Below, piece after piece: positions 1-10,513 of a DNA stretch of 64,000 nucleotides. The position numbers and the translations under genes are program-made. How positions within the stretch are numbered: position 1 is the stretch's first letter; each line of letters begins with the position of its first letter. Source of the DNA: Coccinella septempunctata. Lineage: Eukaryota > Arthropoda > Insecta > Coleoptera > Coccinellidae. Location of the stretch: positions 8,248,501 to 8,312,500 of the forward strand of contig NC_058191.1 in assembly GCF_907165205.1 (NCBI RefSeq). Direction: 5' to 3'. Under the pieces are notes generated by a model that saw only the letters and a list, made by a program, of their open reading frames with translations, was not told where the DNA came from and searched no databases.

Positions 1-1351
1 GTTGGAGCATTTTTCTGTGAATGAAACATACCAGAGATGGTATGTTTTTGTATGTATTTTTTCGTTACTTTTCAAACACTCCGTACATAATGCATACCTA
101 TATAACTATCAAGACAGTCTCTGCCGAATACTCGATTACACAATTTGAATTGTGGTAATCGCAGCAGGTTGAATTGTATCACACTTTTTTCTAAACTTTC
201 ACTAGAATTGTCCGTTACAATTAGAGACAATTTGCAGTAATCGAATCTAGCCACGTTGATTCTAGGTTTGTTACACGTTACAACTATTCTCTTTGTAACC
301 AAAAACCTAACGAAGAAATAACGATGAAAACTTCTTTCGAAATTACATTGTTGAGAAATAAATTTTAGACGACACAGCAATGATTTTTGTCTTTTCATAT
401 AAGGTCTTGAGCTTTATTTTATTCAATTATATTTTCTATTCATTCTGATTATGTCTTCTATTAACCGTCAATGATCGTTTCCAATTTCAGACAACACAAA
501 TATCCATACTAAGCCAGAACTGCAACCAATAATTGCAGTTGCAATGTTTCTTGAATTGAAATAAAGAGGTGACTCAATTTTTATTACTTCCCGGCAGAAC
601 AATAATGAAAGTATACCTACTTTAGAAGAATAATTGGGTTACTTCATAAAACCTTACTTTATCATTTGGGAATTCAATAATAACGCTAATGGTGGGTACC
701 TAAACAAGAAATCAAAAGTTAATGTAACGTTTCTTACTGATTAAAAGGTTGAAGTGACAGGCTAAGGGCACGTTTTATATTGGTTACTAGAGTAACGGGT
801 TGTTGAATTGTTTTTTATTCAACGTTGATATAACGTGTTTTATTCCTTATTGGATATACGTTGTAAAATCACTATAAAGACGCTTTTCATATTGGTGGTT
901 AGATTAACGCGTTTTCAATAGTTTTATATTCTTTGCTGATGGATGGTAGGAAGGTATATTATTTATTTGTTGTCGTTTGATAATAGCCGTTATAAATTGA
1001 TTGCTTATTATTATTGTTGATTATGGGTTGAATCAACGTGTGGTTGAATTCAGGTTTCTAGAACCACGCTACGAAATTCAACGACTAACCTCTATTCAAC
1101 ATCACCTTCCATAGTACACTAAGACGTATAATGAACGTGTATGTGTTTATTGGGAGTAGTCAGCCATATATAATGCATATGATCGTCGTGAACGCATGTT
1201 GTGTTTGTCGATCGCTCTTAAAACTTTGATAAAAGTGCGTTTACTGTTGTTATTCAATTCAAATTTCCCTGTCTATCGTGTATTAAGAGTTTGAAAGACT
1301 ATTTTGGATTTTAACTGCCCCCTGTTGTTGTTTTTTCGACTAGTTTTGAAA
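1..1351. other. Flank and probable 5' region of the LINE
   Basis: No coding region could be supported here. The part nearest 1351 is probably the 5' UTR of the non-LTR retrotransposon, but I could not place its 5' end or find a target-site duplication matching the sequence after its tail. Two diverged direct repeats, near 769-830 and 881-943, share a block with ATATTGGT, TAACG and GTTTT motifs spaced about 112 bp apart. They could be promoter-type 5' UTR repeats of the LINE or unrelated decayed sequence. Confidence 0.35.
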
Positions 1352-2383
1352 ATGTCTCAGTGTAAGAAATGCAGCAATCGAATAACTAGAAAATCACCCG
1401 GACTCACGTGCGGAGGTTTTTGTGGGGATTCTTATCACACTAACGGAACGTGTAGCGATGTTACCAAGTCACAGCTTGCGCTTATCAAGAGCCTGCCAGG
1501 GGCGGGCTGGAAATGCGTTGGTTGCCGTACGCGTTCTCCTGGTCAGGCGGGATTGGCGTCGTCCGGGAGTGGTCTCTATCCCGATCGGTCCTTCATCGGA
1601 CGCCATCCATTGGAGGAACTATGCTCGAAGGATGTTGCTGGTTGTGTGAATAACGACTCTGAGGATGACATGGCGGGGGATTCCACTGGGGTTCCTGAGT
1701 TGGCTGATGGGTCTTCGCCTTTGTCCGTTTTAACGAGAGAAATAAAAGCATTAAGAAGGTCAGTGAATTTCTGCTCGGATAAGGTTACTGAATTTGATGG
1801 TAAATTGAAGAAATTCAGTGAAATTGTGGCTAAGGTTTCAAAGCTGGAGGCTGAAAATGTGACCTTGAAGAGGGAGGTGGCGGTTCTGAATTCAAGGGTC
1901 GAGAGCTTGGAGCAGTCTGCTAGAGCCAACAACGTTGAAGTTCAAAATGTTCCAGAGAAATCGAGTGAGAATCTGCTTGATATTGTGTCCAAGATAGGGG
2001 CATCTGTTGGACTACAGATTGAACCATCCGCTCTTGATTACGTTACCAGAGTTCCTACTTCCTTACCTAACAAACCAAAGAACATCGTGGTTAGATTCAT
2101 ATCAAAAGCCAACAGAGATAATTTTCTGGCAGCTTACAAGGCGAAGAGATTGTCGAGTGGACAAACCAGGCCAGGTTTGAGCGTCGATGGAGTGTCGCCG
2201 CGTTTATTCGTGAGCGAACACCTAATACTTGGGAGAAAGATACTGTATAAAGATGTCCGTATTCTGGCAAGGGAGAAGCAGTATAAATTTGTGTGGATTC
2301 AAAATTCTAATATTCTGGTTCGTAGAGATGAAAAGTCAAAAATTATTCAAATCAGCTGCAAAGACGACCTCAAAAAATTGTAA
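1352..2383 (+). CDS. LINE ORF1 protein with PHD-type zinc finger and coiled coil
   Basis: This is the 343-residue RNA-binding/chaperone-type first ORF of the retrotransposon. I chose the ATG at 1352, which begins MSQCKKC; the open frame extends 16 codons upstream without another ATG. Residues 4-58 carry a C4HC3 PHD-like pattern: C4, C7, C20, C24, H29, C34, C55, C58. An acidic, Ser/Gly-rich linker follows. Residues about 130-190 are a heptad-rich coiled coil with many Leu, Val, Glu and Lys. The C-terminal third contains a conserved LINE ORF1 stretch with VVRFISKANRDNF and resembles the RRM-like/C-terminal domain of Jockey- and CR1-type ORF1 proteins. PHD-type ORF1s are known in insect and other animal LINEs and may help target chromatin; that role is inference. 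The reading frame is intact. Confidence 0.85.
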   Translation: MSQCKKCSNRITRKSPGLTCGGFCGDSYHTNGTCSDVTKSQLALIKSLPGAGWKCVGCRTRSPGQAGLASSGSGLYPDRSFIGRHPLEELCSKDVAGCVNNDSEDDMAGDSTGVPELADGSSPLSVLTREIKALRRSVNFCSDKVTEFDGKLKKFSEIVAKVSKLEAENVTLKREVAVLNSRVESLEQSARANNVEVQNVPEKSSENLLDIVSKIGASVGLQIEPSALDYVTRVPTSLPNKPKNIVVRFISKANRDNFLAAYKAKRLSSGQTRPGLSVDGVSPRLFVSEHLILGRKILYKDVRILAREKQYKFVWIQNSNILVRRDEKSKIIQISCKDDLKKL

Positions 2384-2439
2384 GTCTTTCACCGATTGCA
2401 GTGCGACCACTTTACATCTGGTGGTGTTTGGCGTCTAGG

Positions 2440-5298
2440 ATGGCTCTCTCGGTGTATTACCAAAATGTCCGAGGTCTTCGGACGAAACTTACTGACTTCA
2501 GAACAAGTATAATGGCTTCAAACTACGATATCGTTTTCATTACGGAGTCTTGGCTGAGTGAGTGTGTTTTGGATTCCGAATTAGTTGACACTAGTGAGTA
2601 TTCAGTTTTTCGTCGTGATAGATCTACAACGGGTAGCTCTAAAACTGGTGGCGGTGGTGTTTTCATTGCCGTGAGGAATGGTCTCAGTCCGGCCCTGCTT
2701 CGAGATTTTCAAACTGACGCTGAAGATGTGTGGATTCAGATAGAGATAAACAATTGTAAAATTTTCATGTGTTGTGTATATGTTCCTCCGGGGGAAATGA
2801 ATGCTATCGGATTGTTTGCCGATAATTTAGTTAATAATTTAAAATTAAAACTAGAGAAACATATTGTACTTCTGCTCGGCGATTTTAATTGTCCCGGCAT
2901 ATGTTGGTCTTGGGATGATTCTCATTCTTTTTTAAATCCTCAAGATGTTGAAACGCGTTTCATGCATTTAATTGATTCTTTTTCTTTCTCTGAGTGTATG
3001 CAATTTAATTTCGTGCGCAATGTTAATGATAGGATTTTAGATTTAGTTCTGTCGAACTGTCGAAGAGTAAATAATTTGAGACACTGTGATGACCCTCTTG
3101 TGTTGGAGGATCTCTATCATCCGGCCATTGAATTTTTGTTCAGCATAGACCGCTTTAGATATTTGGGTGTTGTCAAACCTGGTTATTATGACTTCAGGAA
3201 TGCTCCCTATAGCGAAATTAATGAAACTTTATGTAGTTTTCCATGGACAGAACTGTTAGATGATATCGATGTAAATAAGAATTTGGATGTTTTCTATGGG
3301 GTGCTGAATGAGGTTATAGACCAGAGTGTTATTTTCAAGGTGAAAAATAAAAACTTTCCGAACTATTTTTCTAAGTCTACGATTCAGGTTGTGAAGCGGA
3401 AAAACAAATATCATTCTAAATGGAAAAAATATCGTAATATGGGTGACTTTTTTGAATTCAAGAGATTGCGTTCTAGGTCAAAACAATTAATAAAGGCCGA
3501 TTATTATAGGTACTCTCTGTTGGTGCAGGATGAATTGAAATCGAACCCAAAGAAGTTTTTTAAATTTATTTCAACCAAAAACAATAATCGTGAACTCCCA
3601 AAGAGGATGCTTCTGGACGACCGGAGTGCTGATACAGGTGAGGGTGTCAGTGAGCTTTTTGCCGATTACTTCAAGAGTGTTTATACCATAGGACAGGATG
3701 ACATGTGCCACGAGAATAGGGTTAGTGAGGCCAACCAATACCATCTGGGTTCCCTTCAGTTTAGTTATCATGAGGTCGGGTGCGCTCTCCAGAGTCTGAA
3801 TATATATAAAGGTCCAGGACCTGATTTAATTCCCCCTTTTTTTGTTAGAGAGTGCAGTGAATCCTTGAAATTTCCTCTTACAATAATTTTCAACAGATCA
3901 CTTGCTACTGGTGTTTTTCCAACCTATTGGAAAATAGCTTCTATAGTTCCGATTCATAAGGGTGGCGACAGGGAGTTAGTTCGTAACTATAGGCCGATCA
4001 GTAAACTTTGTGTGTTCGAAAAGATCTTTGAATCCATAATTTATCCTCATATTTTTCATTTGGTGAAAACCCAGATCATTCCTGAACAATTCGGATTTTT
4101 TAAGGGGAGATCGGTTGAGACTAATTTGTTGACTTTTGTTGAGTATTTAAACAATAAGCTTGATAAGCGAGAACAGGTTGATACTGTGTATACGGATTTC
4201 AGCAAGGCTTTCGACAAGGTTGGCATATCTGGCCTTCTCTCTGAGCTGAGTGCGGTCGGCGTTCATGGTGTCCTGTTGAGGTGGTTCTCATCTTATTTGG
4301 GGGGTCGGAGGCAGTTCGTTGCGGTTCAGGGTTTCTGTTCTGAGCACTTTGATGTGACATCGGGTGTACCTCAGGGGTCACATTTGGGTCCGTTACTCTT
4401 CTTGATTTTCATTAATGGGGTTAAGAGCTGTTTTACGAGATGCAAAATTCTGCTTTTCGCGGATGATCTAAAAATATTCATCGTCGTTCGCACCATAGAG
4501 GATTGCATTGCAATGCAGGATGAGTTGTCAAGTTTTAGTGAGTACTGCAGAAGTAAAGGACTAGTCATTAATATTTCTAAATGCGCAGTGGTGTCCTTCA
4601 CGAGAAGTAAGCAACCGATTTACTTCAATTATTCAATTGAAGATGTAACTATTCGTAGAACTCTGGAAGTACGAGACTTGGGAGTTATTCTTGACTCGAA
4701 ACTTTCATTCCGTCAGCACATAGAATCGGTTGTCAACATCAGTAATAAAACGCTTGGATATATTACAAGACAATGCAGAGAATTCAAAAATAAAGAAGCA
4801 TTATTAGCTATTTACTACGCTTTTATTCACAGCAGATTAAATTTTGCAACCTCTGTATGGAATCCGCATTATTGTGTACATATTATGAGACTTGAAAATA
4901 TCCAGAAAAAATTCCTTCGATATCTTGGTTTCAAGTTTGGGCTTAGGACTCATAGAGGTGACCCCGAGAACTATGCTATCAGACAGAAATATTTTAACGT
5001 GGTTAGTTTGGAGTGCCGAAGGGATGTGACTGATGTGTTGATGCTGCAGAAACTTTTGGGTGGCTCGTTGGAGCCGGGATTTCTTCTTGAAGGTGTCGTT
5101 TTTTATACCCCCCGTGTTTCCTTTAGGAAGCATCAATTATTTTACCTCCCTAGAAGAAATACCGTGGCTGCTCAAAATTCTCCTCTTTATAGAATGCAGG
5201 GGAACGCTTCCAGGCTCGGGAAGATATGTGACATATTTTTCGACAGTTCCAGAACGGTTAAGAGTAAAATGTTGGAGGAATATTTCAATCAACTCTAG
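2440..5298 (+). CDS. LINE ORF2: AP-endonuclease and reverse transcriptase
   Basis: This 952-residue polyprotein nicks target DNA and primes reverse transcription from the nick. The first ATG of the frame is at 2440 (MALSVYYQNVRG); the frame is open further upstream but lacks an ATG there. The N-terminal 240 residues are an exonuclease-endonuclease-phosphatase domain: QNVRGL, the catalytic Glu of ITESWL, LLGDFN, and a final His in YHPAIEF. The usual Asp before that His is Tyr, which may affect activity. The RT domain follows with GPDLIPP, the palm Asp in YTDFSKAFD, GVPQGSHLGPLLF and the catalytic FADD box. A Cys/His-poor C-terminal extension ends near 5298. Length and order match full-length Jockey/CR1-group elements. 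No RNase H domain is apparent. It starts 56 nt after ORF1 in another frame, so reinitiation is likely. Confidence 0.92.
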   Translation: MALSVYYQNVRGLRTKLTDFRTSIMASNYDIVFITESWLSECVLDSELVDTSEYSVFRRDRSTTGSSKTGGGGVFIAVRNGLSPALLRDFQTDAEDVWIQIEINNCKIFMCCVYVPPGEMNAIGLFADNLVNNLKLKLEKHIVLLLGDFNCPGICWSWDDSHSFLNPQDVETRFMHLIDSFSFSECMQFNFVRNVNDRILDLVLSNCRRVNNLRHCDDPLVLEDLYHPAIEFLFSIDRFRYLGVVKPGYYDFRNAPYSEINETLCSFPWTELLDDIDVNKNLDVFYGVLNEVIDQSVIFKVKNKNFPNYFSKSTIQVVKRKNKYHSKWKKYRNMGDFFEFKRLRSRSKQLIKADYYRYSLLVQDELKSNPKKFFKFISTKNNNRELPKRMLLDDRSADTGEGVSELFADYFKSVYTIGQDDMCHENRVSEANQYHLGSLQFSYHEVGCALQSLNIYKGPGPDLIPPFFVRECSESLKFPLTIIFNRSLATGVFPTYWKIASIVPIHKGGDRELVRNYRPISKLCVFEKIFESIIYPHIFHLVKTQIIPEQFGFFKGRSVETNLLTFVEYLNNKLDKREQVDTVYTDFSKAFDKVGISGLLSELSAVGVHGVLLRWFSSYLGGRRQFVAVQGFCSEHFDVTSGVPQGSHLGPLLFLIFINGVKSCFTRCKILLFADDLKIFIVVRTIEDCIAMQDELSSFSEYCRSKGLVINISKCAVVSFTRSKQPIYFNYSIEDVTIRRTLEVRDLGVILDSKLSFRQHIESVVNISNKTLGYITRQCREFKNKEALLAIYYAFIHSRLNFATSVWNPHYCVHIMRLENIQKKFLRYLGFKFGLRTHRGDPENYAIRQKYFNVVSLECRRDVTDVLMLQKLLGGSLEPGFLLEGVVFYTPRVSFRKHQLFYLPRRNTVAAQNSPLYRMQGNASRLGKICDIFFDSSRTVKSKMLEEYFNQL

Positions 5299-5611
5299 TT
5301 TCGTTGCTTTATTCGGGGAGTTTTGGATTTCATTTATTTGTATTTTTTATTCCCGCCACTTGATGGTGTCTATGGGCGGAAATGATGGGTTTTGTAATTA
5401 AATTTTTTGTTTTTTTTTTCCCATATTTAAATATAGCTCTAAATAAAAAAAAAAAGAGGAAAAATTTTTTTTATATAGATTAATTGAATTTTTGAAATAA
5501 TTCTATGTTTATAACGCACTTTATAAGTTACATTGTGGATACCTTTTTGGGTGTGAAAATCACCTGTGTGTATTCCTAATCTATAAATAAATAAATAAAT
5601 AAATAAATATA
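5299..5611 (+). repeat. LINE 3' UTR and TAAA microsatellite tail
   Basis: A T- and A-rich untranslated stretch follows the ORF2 stop and ends in about six tandem TAAA units from about 5583. Short simple repeats in place of a pure poly(A) tail are typical of several CR1/Jockey-group LINE 3' ends. The sequence straight after the tail could not be matched to any upstream target-site duplication. Confidence 0.7.
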
Positions 5612-6817
5612 TGAGAAATCTGAGTTCGTTGAAGACTCAATGTCGAATCGATTAATGCAGTAGGTACTTCGATACGGCTATCTACTGGATTTCAACAAAA
5701 AGTTATATTTTCCATTTGGTCGGCATCGTTGTTTGAGTTATGCGATACTGAGGAGCTCAAATAAGAGCTAATCTCCTTCGATGTCGGTACGCCCCCTATG
5801 GTATACTCGAAATGTAAATTTCGTCCAATTGTTGATGATGTATTCTATGATGTACACTTCAATTATTTGAAACATTCAATGAAACAATACATTGAAAACC
5901 AAGACAATGTATTGAAGTAAATTCTATTAAATTTTACGTCATACAATACATCCTCAAATTTGTAAAGTTGTTGTGACTAGATTTGATTACTGAACATACT
6001 TAGTAGCTGTCCAAGGTTCTCCTTATGAGGAAAAAAAGGGATATTTTCACTTTCTCAATCTTTATAATATTAAAATGTTTTGTCACTATTGGTAGTAAAA
6101 TGATGGCACCATCAGTTAGCTTTTCGAAGCTACCCACCTCTCCTCCTGAGTGCGCCAATGGAATAATCTCAACCAATTTTCATTGTACTTTCCCGCAAGT
6201 TCAATATTTTATGCCATCATTCACTGTCGAAAATTCGTGATGAATCCGTCAATTCTAATAATGATTCCGTGTGATATAAACTCACCTCGGATCTAACCTG
6301 GAATCAGCGCGTTTCTCACGTTCAATAAACATTTATGCAGATGATGCATGATCAGACTACTTATAAAACATTAATAATTGCAAATTATACTAGTCAATGC
6401 ATCTCTAAAATCCTAGGCACATGTCCGTTTAGTCTTGAGGGATAGGATAGACCGAGAAATCGTTCATCCATGCTTAAATAAGTCATGCTTGGAGTTAATA
6501 GTAGCTGTGGATAGTAGGGGGTAATAATCTTTTCTCCATATTCTCTCGTATTTTGCCGGTCGTTTTGATAAATGATAGGGTGGTGTCGTTTTGGTGAATT
6601 GCCCTAATTATATGCTTGAATCGGAAGTGGATTCGTGGAAGTTACTTATTTGAATACGAGGAGAAAAGAACTCCAGCAAAGTTCGTTGTACCACGTGAGG
6701 TTCTACAATTGAAACGGATGACATGCATCGTCTCTTCAGTTATGTTGGGCGGAATTATCTTCTTCGACACGTATTATTGAATGTTACAGTTATTGATATT
6801 GAAAGCATTCTAAAAGT
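5612..6817. other. AT-rich intronic sequence, no gene seen
   Basis: No supported coding sequence. A weak inverted arrangement around 5830-5965 (GATGTATT near the left, AATACATC near the right) may be an old small MITE, but the arms are too short to be sure. Open frames here look random. Confidence 0.3.
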
Positions 6818-7030
6818 TTCAAAAGTTGGGTCTTTTTTCAACAGAAGGCAGAACTCGTCAAACTTCACAGTTTCACCAAAAATCATCTAAACGAAACTTT
6901 CAAGATGACGTTATTGGAAAAAAATGATAAACAAGATGCTCACACGACCCTAGAATGTATGAAATATAAATATGTTAATACATGCAGGGACACTTCCCAG
7001 AAATATTGTGAGGGTGCGACGATCTGCTAG
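6818..7030 (+). repeat. Partial copy of the TIR element found at 20077-20952
   Basis: The order of motifs TCTTTTTTCAACAGA, TTTCACCAAAAATCA, AAACTTTCAAGATGAC and ACGACCCTA matches the left end of the element at 20077. Only this left half is present, without the terminal CAGG, so it is a truncated copy. Confidence 0.6.
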
Positions 7031-7458
7031 ATAGTGAAATTTTCACTAGTTTAATTTTGGTACTCTTTGGCCTTTTTTGTGTCATAATAAATAAATATTC
7101 ACAATGTCTTATTTTGTACAATATATGTACATATCACCAAATCATTGAAATAAGTCTTAAAAAGAAATCTAAAGATTACTGTTGTAATTGTTGAGAACAA
7201 AGTTCAAAACAAAAAACGAATTGAATGTGAATCATACTTTAAACTGAGAAATTTTCTTGTTAAAAATCTTTTTCTGAAAGTCTCCTAAACGTGACTCTTA
7301 ACTCATTCAAGAAGGTGTTTCTGCAAACAGTTGCATGATCTCTTGACTGATTCGTTCGCAAAAGTTTCAAAGTTCAATTTCATCATTATATATTATTAAA
7401 AGTAAATGACAGATGACGAATATACATCTCAGATACACACACAAGAAATATATTAACA
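7031..7458. other. AT-rich intronic sequence, nothing seen
   Basis: No coding sequence, repeat arms or regulatory clusters that I can support. Confidence 0.3.
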
Positions 7459-7662
7459 ATATCCAATCAAGAGGCGTATAATTTTAAGTAAAATCTCTTA
7501 TCAAATAGGTGACAGAGCGCTTTCGGCTCTTAAGCCATCTCCACTACCGCTGAAATAAGTTTATATGATCTAATAAAGAAGATGGGTTGAAAGTTGAATG
7601 CGCTCTACCGAGTGTTTAATCAAAGTTTTTACTCAAAATTATACGCCTTTTGAGTGAATATC
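7459..7662. repeat. Short inverted-repeat element (MITE-like, about 200 bp)
   Basis: The left arm near 7460-7495 and the right arm near 7628-7662 are inverted copies sharing GGCGTATAATTTT and AGTAAAA blocks with a few mismatches. The interior has GAGCGCTTTCGGCTCTTAAG, of a kind often seen at 3' ends of Penelope-like elements. No coding capacity. Confidence 0.55.
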
Positions 7663-7929
7663 AATATTTAGTTGAGCCTCCAAACCCCCTTCACGTTCGA
7701 CCTTATGTTCTGAAATTACATATAGATAAAAGTGATGAAATAAGTTGAGAAAGAAATGGTGCACGACAAAGTCCACGTGGTTTTGCTGTAAAATAAAAGA
7801 TAAAAGATAAAGATTTTGATGACATCAGTAGGCCAGGAATAGGATGGAGCCAAGGACAGATCCCTGAGACACGCCGCTACTAACCACAAAACTCTGAGCA
7901 GTAATGTCAGCCACTCTCACCTGAAGCTA

Positions 7930-8262
7930 GCGATCCAGGAGAAAAAAACGAATTCCAAATCAGTGAGAAAATTTTTTTCCTGACAATGAACGAAAAATGG
8001 AACTTTAAAAAGATAACTTCGTAACGTTTCGGAGTCTACATCAGACTGCTTGATCAGACGACTTCCTGATAATCTTCTGAATTGTAGTTTCTCTAATGAC
8101 ATTTGTCAGGTAAACATTTTTCTAATCTGATTTGCTCCTGACAAATAAGTGCAGGAGCAAATCGATTATTTCAATTTTTTAATTGATTTTGTTTTAGAGA
8201 GTGAAAACCCTTGAGAATTTCAGAAGATGCAGTGTCCTTCTAGATTCAATTTCAATCGATAT
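7930..8262 (-). mobile_element. Penelope-like element fragment with inverted 3' UTR piece
   Basis: Read on the minus strand, residues such as KLQFRR, SDVDSETLRS and VPFFVHC correspond to the region just after the GIY-YIG domain in the copies at 28980 and 51150. The 3' UTR with TTCATTGTCAGG follows. On the other side, from about 8115 to 8262, the same 3' UTR sequence (GTGCAGGAGCAAATCG, then TTTTAATTGATTTTGTTT) runs in the opposite direction. The fragment is thus a 5'-truncated copy fused to an inverted piece of its own 3' end, the same arrangement seen at 28768-29460. It lies in the second eyegone intron. Confidence 0.6.
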
Positions 8263-10513
8263 CACACATTTATGTCGCGAATGTTAATTAAAAAGAATAA
8301 TCTCATACAAAAGGAACAATGTTGAGGTTTGTAAACAAACAACATTAATGCGAAGATTATCAATTCGATGTTATTGAAATAATCAATCAAAGATGAATAA
8401 AAAATAACCCAACAAAGAGAAACCCCAAACTAAAGAAAAAACCAGAACTTTAACTTTGGCCTAAACTATCGATAAAATATTGCGTTTTTATTATCAGAAA
8501 ATTTTATTTTACCAATGGCAGTGAAATTTAGGTTAAGCAAGAGAAAAAAAGCTTTGTTACTAAGAACGGCTTTTAACTGTAATGGGTACCAGTTTGATAG
8601 ATATAAGTAATTAGGGTTGGCCAATATTGTGCTTTTTGCATCGAGGTGGGACTGCTGTTGCTCTCATGAGATCAAATAAGACAAAAACCATGGTAAGCAT
8701 CTACTCTCCTTCATGGTTTTCAAACCGGCAGATTACCAACCCGGTTGGCAACCATGTTGCTCGTCTGTGAGTTCGAAACTTCTTCTTGATGAAGTGAAAT
8801 AAAGATGGTTCTTAATTTTTTTTTCCTTTTTCTGATCCCCAAATCGATCCAACTGTCTTATCTGTGTGCTTTCCTTCGATTGATTCCGAAGGTTGATTAC
8901 CGAATGAAATGAACCAAAATAGAACGGAATTTTTGGTTTTTCAACTAGCGGTAGATTTTTACCCGATAAACACGCATATGCGAACTATTTGGGTGTGTAG
9001 ATCAGAACGAACAGCCTCGCAGCAGTGTCAACATCAATAATAATTCTCAATGAAATATGGCTCGTGTTACCAATTCAATGAAGACCAGTTTACCCGCGAT
9101 ATAATTTTTTTTCGCCTTCTAGAATTCTCGGTAATCGCGATGCGAGAATTTCGATCTGCAATTAGCATTGTTCGTGCCAAGAAAGGAGCATACGAGATTT
9201 ACTCCATTTCATACTGGTCTTCCTCCCCTCCCCGGCTTGGAGGATAATTACATCGAATTTGAAGGCACGATATGATCTCCTCGGTGCAATTACGTGATAT
9301 AATTTTCAGCAATTACGGAATTATTATTATTTCCAACTTTCCAGTGACAAAATTTCAAGGAAATGCACAGAGTTGCATGTTGCTCATAACATATGTTTTA
9401 CAACGCTTCCAAACTAGCAATTTGTGAGGCAGAAATATAAATTGGGACCAAAAGTGACGCCTCTCTGAGCTGCGGTAGTGACGTTGAAAATCGATTCTTC
9501 CTGTTTTAAAAACATTTCATTCGATTAAAACGACGAAACTGAGTCTTACATTTTCAATTCTAAACGTCTGCTTATAGCACAGTGGATGGAAAGTCTACCT
9601 AGTAGGTAGTAATTAGGTTTGTTCCTTTATACTTGAGAATCAGTTTGAAATTAGACGGAGTGTTCAAAACTAGCTTTCAAACAGCAACTTGCAGGGACGG
9701 CTTCTGTTTGGGAGTATAGGAAATATTTTGAAGAAAATGAAAAAACAAGAATAAAACTGTTCAAATTTAAACGATAGAGTTACAATTTCGAGTGGAGATA
9801 AAGTTTTTGAACCCACAGTGGACTAACGACTCACTATGAATAAAAAATTTTTTTGTTGAAGGTTGATTTTCACCATACGTTCCATATTCTTTTCATATAC
9901 TTTACGAGTACGTCAAATTTTCTAGTATTCACGCTAAACCTGAATATACTCAGACCTCAAAAATGTGTTAGCAAGAATATTTTATGGATATGGTATTTAG
10001 ACGGAAGATATATGGAGAGGTATAGTTCTTCAGAATGATTTTAGATTTCTGCTTTTAAAAGTATCAGTTTAGTTTTTTTTCTTGCTTGAACCTTTTCTCT
10101 CAGAGCAGATGATTCATTTTCTTCAACATTCATCTGAGTAGTTCCTCTTGCACTGTGCAAGTGGATTTGAAACTTCAATTCTAGACGATGTATACAGCCT
10201 ACAATCTATGAACACTTATGATTTTTACTGAATGAATGCTGGTGTGTCTCAGTACTCGACAATCGTTCCAGCACTTCTCATATTTTATTTTATAAGGGAA
10301 GGTTCTAATAATGAATAATGTGAAAATCCTTCGGAAAGGGATGCAGATGAAGCTTGCGTTGGACAGGAACAGGTAATTTCGGACTCGCGGAAGGCGTTAT
10401 AATAAAAATTACCCGAAAACCACCCAGTAGACTTACAGCAGACATATCTGACACATATCTCACAATCTGATACACCCACGGCGACATCTGGTTTTTTACT
10501 CTAAGCTCTTGTA
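8263..10513. other. Intronic sequence with one higher-GC island
   Basis: No gene supported. Most is AT-rich with random short frames. The stretch at about 9000-9300 is less AT-rich, apparently not repeated elsewhere in the window, and holds several TAAT/ATTA cores such as CAATTAG and TAATTAC. It could be an intronic regulatory element of eyegone; that is inference only. Confidence 0.25.

Larger units (their letters stand above)
1352..5611 (+). mobile_element. Apparently intact non-LTR (LINE) retrotransposon with two ORFs
   Basis: The element has a PHD-finger ORF1, a short 56-nt gap, an endonuclease plus reverse transcriptase ORF2, a 3' UTR of about 280 nt and a tail of TAAA repeats at about 5583-5610. 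This is the canonical order of Jockey/CR1-group LINEs. Both ORFs are open from ATG to stop with no internal disruption, so the copy looks young. The A-rich RT box (FADD) and C-terminal region suggest the CR1/Jockey/Daphne-type group, but exact clade needs a phylogeny. The start given is the ORF1 ATG; the true 5' end lies upstream and is not defined. The element is antisense to eyegone and lies within its second intron. Confidence 0.9.

Noticed and set aside
4199..5136. Minus-strand frames inside the LINE ORF2
   Set aside because: Shadows of a strongly supported coding frame.
9050..9247. 65-codon plus-strand frame as a gene
   Set aside because: No domain and no context; the region is better described as a possible non-coding island.
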